NCBI GenBank assembly: GCA_944326555.1
Contig: CALVEK010000019.1
Span: forward strand, 1 to 40,625
Length of the DNA stretch: 40,625 nt
Direction of reading: 5' to 3'
From: Candidatus Gastranaerophilales bacterium
GTDB taxonomy: Bacteria > Cyanobacteriota > Vampirovibrionia > Gastranaerophilales > Gastranaerophilaceae
In this document: in pieces, positions 24,765 through 32,068 of the stretch
Layout of the letters: every line of letters starts with the position of its first letter
Numbering within the stretch: position 1 is the stretch's first letter
Program-made: the position numbers and the translations under genes
Notes under the pieces: model-generated
The model's input: the letters and a program-made list of their open reading frames with translations, nothing else
The model's database searches: none
What the model was told of the DNA's origin: nothing

Positions 24765-26863
24765 TGCAGGTAAACAACAATAAGAACTACACATCTCCAT
24801 TAAAAAGCAAGTTGCCATACAATTTTAAGGCATCATTGCTTGCTCAGATGTCAAACGGTGTTGTTAAGAATAATCAAACAGCGGCGATACCTGCGGCTTC
24901 TTCACCTGTTATTCAAAATCTACCTTTAAATGCTGCACAGGTTCCTGTGGCTGTGCCTACAGCACAAATGTACAACAATTTGTACGGACAAAACAGTCTT
25001 ATGACAGTTCTAATGAACAGAACACAAGCAACAAGGGCAGTAAACGCTGCTGTTAATGCACCTCAAACAGCACCTGTAATAAGTCAACCAACATCTGTTA
25101 CCAAGGTAGAAACTGTTAAGTCTCAACCGTTAGAGGGTTATAAAAATAATTTACGTTCTATGTTCCAAAACAATCAGGCTGTTATCTACGCAATGATACC
25201 AAGAACATTTAACGCAAAAGATACTGACGGAAACGGTCTTATCGAGGGTAATGAAGAACCCGGATATTTCACAAATATGGTTGAGCGTTTGGACGAATTG
25301 AAAACATACGGCATCAACACACTTCACTGGCTACCGATAAATCCTCCAGGCAAAATTGCGGCTAAAGGCAGTGCTGGTTCTGTATACGCACCTTTGGATT
25401 ATTTGTCTATAGATCCAAAACTGGATGATCCGCGTAATCCAAAGTCTGTATTTGAAGAAGCTCAAGACGCTATTAAAGAATGTCATAAAAGAGATATAAA
25501 GGTCATGTTGGACTTACCAAGCTGTATGTCTGTTGACCTTTATGATGCAAGACCTGATCTTCGAGCTACTGACGCTGAGGGCAAACCTAAGACTCCTGAA
25601 GGATGGGAAGATATCAGAATGTTTAACCCATGGCAAGATGCCGACAGAAGAGTGCTCAATCCTGATTTGATGGAGTATCATAAAAAGTTTATTGATATGT
25701 GTCTTGACTTAGGTATTGACGGTATAAGAGCCGATGTAGGCAGAGCAAAACCACCTGAATTTTGGGATGAATTGATTGCTTATGCAAGAAGCAAAGATCC
25801 TGAATTTGCTTTCTTAGCAGAATGCTATACTTATGAAGATGCTTCTCCTATGAAAAACATGCCTGCCGACAGACCTGAAGAAGCATTGGATGCAGGTTTT
25901 GATTCATACTACGGACAGTACCACATTTTTAATATTTGGAAAGCAAAAGATTTTCATCAGTTTGTAAAAGACAATCTAAAAATGTCATACAATCACAACA
26001 AAGGAAAATCCATGATAGGCTCTTTTGCTACACATGATGATAAGAGCCCAATGTCAAACGGTGGTCCTGATTACTGTATGATGACAAACGTTGTTCAAAC
26101 TACATTACCTATGACAAACCCGTATATCGTTACAGGTTATGAGTCAGGCGACAGATATATTTATCCTTATGGCAAGAAGTTTGTTGATAAAACGTTTAAC
26201 CAGTTGTTAGAAAATCCTGTGTACAAAGACACAATAAATTCTTTAATGCACACAAGCAAATTTGAAGACAGAGACAAACTCAAAAAACTTCTCTCAAGTC
26301 CTGATGCAAATAAAAAAGTAGCAGAACTTGCAAATATGCCTGAATACAGCGGCATTATAGATTTTCTTGATCACTTCTCATTGACAAAAGATAATATAAG
26401 ACATTATGTTCATACAGAATTTGTTGATATTTTCAACGAATCAAGAAAACCGGGTGGGGAAAACCCTGAAATCGGTCATCATTTTGGTTATATGATGAAC
26501 AGCGTAAGACCAAAATACGGTGAACTTATTACCAAAGGGCAGTATATTGAGCTTAAGGTCGACAACAACAAGCGTGATGAGATTATAGCTTACGCACGTT
26601 GTAAAGACGGTAAGACTCTTGTTACTATCGCAAATCACGATGTAAACTCAAAACAGAAAGTAAAAGTTCATGTGCCGGGAATGAAAGCATCTCAACAGCT
26701 TGTTGATTTATCACCTAAATACGGTACAGGTAGTGAATGGCAAGCGAAAGATAATGTTATAGAAATTGACTTGGGACCTGCACAAGCTCACATTTTTGAA
26801 ATTGATGATCCTGAGTTGCCTAAACTCGTTAAACCTGAAGACGTTTATCAACAAAACTTGTAG
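24764..26863 (+). CDS. GH13-family (alpha-amylase-type) glycosidase with disordered N-terminal extension
   Basis: A 699-residue protein. The first 135 residues are low-complexity (rich in A, P, Q, N and V) and include LPYNFKAS at 18-25. There is no typical signal peptide. The GH13 barrel follows. D324 in GIDGIRADVGRA is the expected nucleophile, E353 in LAECYT the acid/base, and H423-D424 in SFATHDD the third catalytic site. Region I reads VMLDLPSCMS in place of the usual D-x-x-x-N-H. A calcium-loop-like DTDGNGLIEGNEE is at 153-165. A beta-sandwich-like C-domain (about 600-690) completes the enzyme. It would act on alpha-glucans such as starch, glycogen or trehalose-type sugars. It is translationally coupled to the membrane-protein gene before it. 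Confidence 0.85.
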   Translation: MQVNNNKNYTSPLKSKLPYNFKASLLAQMSNGVVKNNQTAAIPAASSPVIQNLPLNAAQVPVAVPTAQMYNNLYGQNSLMTVLMNRTQATRAVNAAVNAPQTAPVISQPTSVTKVETVKSQPLEGYKNNLRSMFQNNQAVIYAMIPRTFNAKDTDGNGLIEGNEEPGYFTNMVERLDELKTYGINTLHWLPINPPGKIAAKGSAGSVYAPLDYLSIDPKLDDPRNPKSVFEEAQDAIKECHKRDIKVMLDLPSCMSVDLYDARPDLRATDAEGKPKTPEGWEDIRMFNPWQDADRRVLNPDLMEYHKKFIDMCLDLGIDGIRADVGRAKPPEFWDELIAYARSKDPEFAFLAECYTYEDASPMKNMPADRPEEALDAGFDSYYGQYHIFNIWKAKDFHQFVKDNLKMSYNHNKGKSMIGSFATHDDKSPMSNGGPDYCMMTNVVQTTLPMTNPYIVTGYESGDRYIYPYGKKFVDKTFNQLLENPVYKDTINSLMHTSKFEDRDKLKKLLSSPDANKKVAELANMPEYSGIIDFLDHFSLTKDNIRHYVHTEFVDIFNESRKPGGENPEIGHHFGYMMNSVRPKYGELITKGQYIELKVDNNKRDEIIAYARCKDGKTLVTIANHDVNSKQKVKVHVPGMKASQQLVDLSPKYGTGSEWQAKDNVIEIDLGPAQAHIFEIDDPELPKLVKPEDVYQQNL

Positions 26864-26912
26864 TAAAGGCTTAATTTTTCCTTGTACTCTATTACTGTTT
26901 TTAATTCTTGGA

Positions 26913-26981
26913 GCAAAATATTTTATTTTTCCACTCCGATTCACCGGCGTGTCATAATCGTTTCAAAACAAAATATTTTGC
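26913..26981. repeat. 12-bp inverted repeat between convergent genes
   Basis: GCAAAATATTTT (26913-26924) and AAAATATTTTGC (26970-26981) form a perfect inverted pair with a 45-bp spacer, in the gap between the GH13 gene and the convergent transporter gene. The spacer is long for a terminator. It may act in termination on both sides or be a chance AT-rich pairing. Confidence 0.3.
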
Positions 26982-27007
26982 CGATAAAGAATATGTAAAA
27001 AATTTAC

Positions 27008-28354
27008 CTAGTGAGCAGCATGTGCAGCAGGTAACAGGAATCTGAAATAAATATAAGCTGAGCTCATTAAAAGTGATACAAAGGTGATTCCTGCACCGTA
27101 TTTCAGATATTTCATAAACGAGATAGGTTTACCGTGAGCCGCTGCAGTTTCTGAAACAATGACGTTTGCTGCAGCACCAATAATTGTCATGTTACCGCCA
27201 AGGCAAGCTCCAAGGGATAAACACCACCATAGAGGATGTGCATAAGCAGCTCCTTCGACCAGTTGGATTTGATAAATCATAGGAGCCATAGTGGCTGTAT
27301 AAGGAATGTTGTCTACTATTCCCGACAATATTCCGGATGCCCACAAAATCAACATAGCAGCTGCAGATTCGTTTCCGTTAGTAACGTCAAGAATCCATTT
27401 TGCCATGATAGAGATTCCGCCTGCTGCCTCAAAACCTCCGATTATTATAAATAAACCTATAAAGAAGAAAATAGTGTTCCATTCTATACCATTGAGGACT
27501 CTTTTGGGACTTTCAAATATCATCAAAAAGCTGGCACCAAGCAGAGCTACAACGTACGACTCTATATGCAATAAATCGTGCAATACAAAACCCAAAATTA
27601 CCAAAATCAACACTATAGATGAGCGGATTGCAAGGGGCTTGTCTGTTATAGTCTCCGAGTTATCTAATTCGGCAACAGCTTCCATTTTTTCTTTAGAGGC
27701 TACAAGATCTTTTCTGAAGCACAACCACAATATAAATAGAGTAACAACAAGTATCAAAAATACGATATCTGTTAACTCAAGCAAAAATGTCATAAAAGTA
27801 AACCCTGCTTTACTTCCTATAATAATATTAGGCGGGTCTCCTATAAGTGTTGCCGTTCCTCCGATGTTAGATGAGAGGATTTCTGTTATTAAATAAGGTA
27901 TTGGGTTGATATCCAGTTTTTTTGCAACAAGGAATGTAACAGGCACAACCAATATAACCGTTGTTACGTTATCCAAAAAAGCAGACGCTACGGCTGTAAA
28001 GAAGCCTAATGCAAGCAAGATTTTTACTGGATGTCCTTTTGTCTTTTTTAAAAGACCGTTTGCAATCCAAGTAAAAATACCGCTTTTACTTGCAATGCTG
28101 ACAATAATCATCATGCTTATTAAAAGAAAAATTACATTAAAGTCTACAAAATTTATAAAATAATGAGGGTCAATTGTAGCTTCGTGTCCTTTTGATTGAG
28201 ATAATAATCCGAGGACAAGCGTTATGGCTGCACCAATCATTGCAACTGTTACTTTTGAGATTTTTTCCCAAGCTATAAATATATATGCAACAATTAAAAT
28301 TGTTGTAGATAATGCAAGTGCATTGTTATGTGCAAAATTTGTCAAAATTTCCAT
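27008..28354 (-). CDS. ArsB/NhaD-type ion transporter
   Basis: A 448-residue polytopic inner-membrane protein of the ion transporter superfamily (ArsB, NhaD and CitM relatives), with about 11-12 hydrophobic helices. Paired re-entrant motifs mark each half: SAFLDNVTTVILVVPV and GTATLIGDPPNIIIG in the first, and SGIVDNIPYTATMAPMI and LGGNMTIIGAAANV in the second. These fit Na+/H+ antiport or oxyanion export; the exact substrate cannot be decided from motifs. A charged cytoplasmic loop lies mid-chain (RKDLVASKEKMEAVAELDNS). No ars genes are nearby, which weakens an arsenite role. It is divergent from the MFS gene at 28472. Confidence 0.85.
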   Translation of the reverse strand: MEILTNFAHNNALALSTTILIVAYIFIAWEKISKVTVAMIGAAITLVLGLLSQSKGHEATIDPHYFINFVDFNVIFLLISMMIIVSIASKSGIFTWIANGLLKKTKGHPVKILLALGFFTAVASAFLDNVTTVILVVPVTFLVAKKLDINPIPYLITEILSSNIGGTATLIGDPPNIIIGSKAGFTFMTFLLELTDIVFLILVVTLFILWLCFRKDLVASKEKMEAVAELDNSETITDKPLAIRSSIVLILVILGFVLHDLLHIESYVVALLGASFLMIFESPKRVLNGIEWNTIFFFIGLFIIIGGFEAAGGISIMAKWILDVTNGNESAAAMLILWASGILSGIVDNIPYTATMAPMIYQIQLVEGAAYAHPLWWCLSLGACLGGNMTIIGAAANVIVSETAAAHGKPISFMKYLKYGAGITFVSLLMSSAYIYFRFLLPAAHAAH

Positions 28355-28407
28355 TATTCCCTCATTCTTATATATATCGTAATGATTTTAACATAATTAA
28401 TCGGGAT

Positions 28408-28436
28408 TTGTAATTAGCGTATTTTTTTGGGATAAT
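28408..28436 (+). promoter_or_regulatory. Sigma70-type promoter of the MFS-dapL unit
   Basis: TTGTAA (28408-28413) and GATAAT (28431-28436) are separated by 17 bp. The MFS start codon is 35 bp past the -10 box, with an AGAGAG ribosome binding site between. Confidence 0.5.
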
Positions 28437-28471
28437 TTTATATACGAGTTAAGCTAAATAGAGAGTGTATT

Positions 28472-29932
28472 ATGGGATTACTGGAATTTTTTAAAGAACC
28501 TGCTGTTGCTGAACCTATTAAAGATGAAGATCAAGTTAAAAAAACATATTCTCATTTTAGATTGAGAATGTTTTATTCTTGCTTTATAGGTTATGCAATG
28601 TTTTATTTGTGTAAAAAGAACATTGCTGCCGCATTGCCATCAATGAGCAAAGAACTCGGATATTCAAACCTTGAATTGGGTGTAATAGGCAGCTCGTTGT
28701 ATTTTACTTATGCAATAGGCAAATTTGTAAACGGTATGATTGCAGACCGTTCGGATATTCGTAAATTTTTGCCTACAGGTTTAATATTGGCAGGTCTTGC
28801 GAATATATGTTTTGCGTTGAGCTTTTTTGTATTTACTCCGGGTAAATTCACATTCTTTGGTTTGCCGTCTGCAACAATTTTGTTGTGGGTATTGGCATTT
28901 TTCTGGGGATGTAACGGCTGGTTCCAGTCTATGGGCTTCCCTCCTGTTGCAAAGAGCTTGACTTATTGGTTTTCTAACTCGGAAAGAGCTACAAAATGGG
29001 CAATGTGGTCCACCTCTCACCAGACAGGTACATTTTTGGCTGTAATTTTGTCAGGTTTTGCTATTGCAAAATTTGGTTGGCAGGCTGCATTTTATATTCC
29101 GGGTATTTTGGCGATATTGATTGCTTTGTGGATGTTCAATCGTCTTAGAGATAAACCTCAAACATTGGGGCTCCCTGATGTTGAGGAGTATAGAGAGCCT
29201 GACAGAGTAAAAGAAACTGCCAAAAAAGAAGATGAAGATGACGGCATGACATACATACAGATTCTTGTTAAAAATGTTTTGACTAACAAGGCAATCTGGG
29301 CTTTGGCAATGGCTTATGTGTTTGTTTATGTAATCAGATTCGGCACGGAAGACTGGATTATCAAATATCTTGTTGAAGCAAAAGAAAACTCCTTGGAGCT
29401 TGCTTCCATGAAATTGGCTTGTTTGCCATTGTTTGGTTTCTTTGGAACAATTTCTGCAGGTGTTATCTCAGATAAGATTTTTAAAGGTGCAAGAGCTCCG
29501 ATAAATGTTATTTTCCTTGTCGGTGTAATTGTTTGTATGACAGGATTATATTTTAACGGAACAGGCACAAACTTTATTGATACAGCATTTGCCGCTGTAA
29601 CAGGAAAATCTATGGTTGATGTATTAAAAATCAACGGTTCCGGTGTTATAGATATTCTTTTAATCGGTTTTTCAGGGTTCTTCACATACGGCCCACAAAT
29701 GCTTATAGGCGGTGTTTGTGCTATAGAATCAAGCTCAAAGAAAGTAGCCTCTGCTGTTACAGGATTTACAGGAACTTTTGGTTACGTAGGTGCAATGCTT
29801 TCGGGCTTGGGCACAGGTCTTGTTGTTGACAAGTTCGGCTGGAACGGCGCACTTGCTTTCTGGGGCTTATCTGCATTAATATGTGCATTGATATGCTTGC
29901 CTATGTGCTTTAAGAAAAAATGTTCTAACTAA
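28472..29932 (+). CDS. MFS transporter, organophosphate:phosphate antiporter family (GlpT/UhpT-like)
   Basis: A 486-residue major facilitator with about 12 membrane helices. The first helix pair (FRLRMFYSCFIGYAMFYLCKKNIAAALP) and FFWGCNGWFQSMGFPPVAKS are close to the GlpT/UhpT/PgtP signature, including basic residues that bind phosphate in that family. The A-like loop GMIADRSDIRKF follows helix 2-3. A charged central loop (about 230-255, EPDRVKETAKKEDEDDG) links the halves. Substrates in the family are glycerol-3-phosphate, hexose phosphates or phosphoglycerates; this one cannot be set. It is followed after 15 bp by dapL and shares its transcript, but no metabolic link is obvious. Confidence 0.85.
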   Translation: MGLLEFFKEPAVAEPIKDEDQVKKTYSHFRLRMFYSCFIGYAMFYLCKKNIAAALPSMSKELGYSNLELGVIGSSLYFTYAIGKFVNGMIADRSDIRKFLPTGLILAGLANICFALSFFVFTPGKFTFFGLPSATILLWVLAFFWGCNGWFQSMGFPPVAKSLTYWFSNSERATKWAMWSTSHQTGTFLAVILSGFAIAKFGWQAAFYIPGILAILIALWMFNRLRDKPQTLGLPDVEEYREPDRVKETAKKEDEDDGMTYIQILVKNVLTNKAIWALAMAYVFVYVIRFGTEDWIIKYLVEAKENSLELASMKLACLPLFGFFGTISAGVISDKIFKGARAPINVIFLVGVIVCMTGLYFNGTGTNFIDTAFAAVTGKSMVDVLKINGSGVIDILLIGFSGFFTYGPQMLIGGVCAIESSSKKVASAVTGFTGTFGYVGAMLSGLGTGLVVDKFGWNGALAFWGLSALICALICLPMCFKKKCSN

Positions 29933-29947
29933 TATAGGAGAATAGAT

Positions 29948-31126
29948 ATGAAACAATCGCAAAGATTAGATAAAATACCTCCGTATTTATTTGCGGAGAT
30001 AGACAGAAAAATTGCAGAAGCTAAAGCAAAAGGACATGAGATTATTTCTCTTGGTATCGGCGACCCTGATACCCCTACAATTCCGTCAGTAGTTGAAGCT
30101 ATGCACAAAGCAATTGATAATCCCAAAAATCACGATTATCCGCCATACAACGGCACTGAGGCTTTTAGAAAAGCATCTTGTGATTGGATGAAAAAGCGTT
30201 TTGGCGTAACATTGAACCCTGATACAGAAATGCTGGCAAACATCGGTTCAAAAGAAGCTATTGCGCATGTGTTTTTTGCTTTTGTTGATGAGGGTGATTA
30301 TACTTTGGTGCCTGATCCTGGGTATCCTGTTTACAAAAATGCAACTATCTTTGCAGGCGGAACACCTTATTCCATGCCTTTAAAAGCAGAAAACGGCTTC
30401 CTTCCTGATTTTGATGCTATTCCTGAAGAAGTTGCAAAAAAATCAAAACTTATGTTTTTGAATTACCCAAACAACCCTACAGCGGCTGTTGCTGACAAAG
30501 AATTTTTCAAAAAAGCAGTAGATTTCTGTAAAAAATACGACATATTACTTTGTTCAGATATGGCATACTCAGAAATGACTTATGACGGATACAAAGCTCC
30601 ATCTGTTCTTGAAGTTGAAGGAGCCATGGATTGTGCTATAGAATTTTATTCACACTCAAAATCATACAATATGACAGGATGGAGAGTCGGCTTTGTTTGC
30701 GGTAATGCTCAAGCTATCAAGGCTCTGGGTACAATCAAAAATAATATCGATTCAGGTACATTCAAAGCTATTCAAGAGGCAGCTATAGAAGCCTACAAAG
30801 CACCTGAAGAACAGATTGAAAAATTAAATCAAATGTACAAAGAACGTAAAGAAGTTATGGAAGACGGTCTTAGAGACTTAGGCTGGAGAGTAGAACCCTC
30901 AAAAGCTACTTTCTACTTGTGGCTGCCTGTTCCTGAGGGCTTTACTTCTGAAGAATTTGTTACTGTAATGTTAGAAAAAGCACATGTTGTAGTTCCACCT
31001 GGAAACGGTTATGGTTCTTGTGGCGAAGGCTTTTTTAGAATTGCATTAACAAGACCTGTTGAAGAGCTTAAAGAAGCACTCAGACGTATGAAACGTGCAG
31101 GCATAAGTTATAAAATGACAAAATAA
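29948..31126 (+). CDS. dapL: LL-diaminopimelate aminotransferase
   Basis: A fold-type I PLP enzyme of 392 residues. DapL converts tetrahydrodipicolinate directly to LL-2,6-diaminopimelate, the short route to lysine and peptidoglycan used by cyanobacteria and some other lineages. The N-terminus QRLDKIPPYLFAEIDRKIAE and ISLGIGDPDTPTI (33-45) are distinctive of DapL. YPNNPT (173-178) is the cofactor-adjacent motif, K238 in SHSKSYNMTGW binds PLP, and NNIDSGTF and CGEGFFRIALT are near the end. The start follows TAGGAG. It co-occurs with MurE of the meso-DAP type in this window, so the two fit one pathway. Confidence 0.93.
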   Translation: MKQSQRLDKIPPYLFAEIDRKIAEAKAKGHEIISLGIGDPDTPTIPSVVEAMHKAIDNPKNHDYPPYNGTEAFRKASCDWMKKRFGVTLNPDTEMLANIGSKEAIAHVFFAFVDEGDYTLVPDPGYPVYKNATIFAGGTPYSMPLKAENGFLPDFDAIPEEVAKKSKLMFLNYPNNPTAAVADKEFFKKAVDFCKKYDILLCSDMAYSEMTYDGYKAPSVLEVEGAMDCAIEFYSHSKSYNMTGWRVGFVCGNAQAIKALGTIKNNIDSGTFKAIQEAAIEAYKAPEEQIEKLNQMYKERKEVMEDGLRDLGWRVEPSKATFYLWLPVPEGFTSEEFVTVMLEKAHVVVPPGNGYGSCGEGFFRIALTRPVEELKEALRRMKRAGISYKMTK

Positions 31127-31168
31127 TTTGTTTGAATAATGTTTTACTTATAAAAGTTTACATTTTGT

Positions 31169-31219
31169 ATATGGAATCTTGGCGTTTTTAAAATTTTATA
31201 AATATCCAAGATTCCATAT
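31169..31219. terminator. Long perfect inverted repeat after dapL
   Basis: ATATGGAATCTTGG (31169-31182) and its exact complement (31206-31219) enclose a 23-nt AT-rich loop. It begins 42 bp after the dapL stop. The stem is long enough to terminate transcription, but only a mixed AT tail follows rather than a clean U run. It could instead be a regulatory palindrome. Confidence 0.45.
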
Positions 31220-31249
31220 TTATCTATATTCTGAAATTTATTACGAGTT

Positions 31250-31278
31250 TTTACAAAAAATTATACAGATGATATCAT
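31250..31278 (+). promoter_or_regulatory. Sigma70-type promoter of thyX
   Basis: TTTACA (31250-31255) and TATCAT (31273-31278) have a 17-bp spacer and lie 30 bp before the thyX ATG, with a GGGAGA ribosome binding site between. Confidence 0.5.
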
Positions 31279-31308
31279 ATTGAAAGCGAGATTTAACGGG
31301 AGAGAATT

Positions 31309-32013
31309 ATGGAAAACAACAAACCTGTAGTAAAACTTATATCAAAACCTGAAAACATGCTAAAAACAATATACACAGCATGCAGAACCTGCTACAGTGC
31401 AGATTCGCCCGTAAATATTTATGAAAACGCCGTTGATGAAGAAAAAATGCTCAAACTTATCGAAAGAGTCATATCTTCCGGTCATTATTCAACAATAGAA
31501 CATATACAGGTGAGTTTTGCTATTTCAAATGTATCAAGGGCATGTACTCATCAATTTGTAAGACACAGACATGTATCTTTCTCCCAAAAATCACAGCGTT
31601 ATGTAAAAGAAAAAGGACAGTTTGACTATATTACTCCGCCAACAGTTGCAAAAAATCCCGAACTTTTGAAAAAATATGAAGAGTTCATGTCAAAAGTTGC
31701 AGATTTTTACACAGAAATGACAGAAGCAGGCATCCCTGCGGAAGATGCCAGATTTGTCCTTCCTAATGCTGCATCAAGTTCTATCGTTGCATCCCTAAAC
31801 CTTAGAGAGCTCATTCACATTGCAAATATAAGACTCTGTACAAGAGCACAGTATGAAATTAGAGTTATGGTAAAAATGATGTGCGAAGAACTTCTAAAAG
31901 AAGAACCTTGGCTTTCTCCATATCTTGTGCCAAAATGTGAAAGGCTTGGCTATTGTGATGAAGATAAATGCTGTGGCAGAAAAATAAAAAAAGAAGAATT
32001 TTTGACAAAGTAA
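31309..32013 (+). CDS. thyX: Flavin-dependent thymidylate synthase
   Basis: ThyX makes dTMP from dUMP using methylene-THF as carbon donor and FAD/NADPH as reductant. The signature RHRx7S is exact: R85-H-R87, then S95 (RHRHVSFSQKSQRY). STIEHIQVSFAISNVSR precedes it, with H65 in the usual place. LNLRELIHIANIRLC and AQYEIRVMVKMM are the C-terminal active-site helices. The 234-residue length is normal. The C-terminal tail has an extra cysteine cluster (KCERLGYCDEDKCCG) seen in some ThyX proteins. Start and GGGAGA site are clear. It is a single-gene unit and competes with FolD for methylene-THF. Confidence 0.95.
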   Translation: MENNKPVVKLISKPENMLKTIYTACRTCYSADSPVNIYENAVDEEKMLKLIERVISSGHYSTIEHIQVSFAISNVSRACTHQFVRHRHVSFSQKSQRYVKEKGQFDYITPPTVAKNPELLKKYEEFMSKVADFYTEMTEAGIPAEDARFVLPNAASSSIVASLNLRELIHIANIRLCTRAQYEIRVMVKMMCEELLKEEPWLSPYLVPKCERLGYCDEDKCCGRKIKKEEFLTK

Positions 32014-32022
32014 ATATCTTCG

Positions 32023-32057
32023 TTTTTTCTTTTGGCTCCACAATCCAAAAGAAAAAA
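32023..32057. repeat. U-rich/A-rich hairpin, copy 2
   Basis: Arms TTTTTTCTTTTGG (32023-32035) and CCAAAAGAAAAAA (32045-32057) pair perfectly around a CTCCACAAT loop, between the convergent thyX and Hcp-like genes. Loop and inner stem resemble the hairpin at 211-249 (shared CTTTTG, CT-C-CAATCC and AAAAG). No U run follows the stem on either strand. Confidence 0.55.
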
Positions 32058-32068
32058 GAATTAAAAAA

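Noticed and set aside
27306-27896. Rightward 196-codon frame opposite the transporter gene
   Set aside because: It is antisense to a well-supported 12-helix transporter and its product has no recognisable features; a shadow of the real gene.
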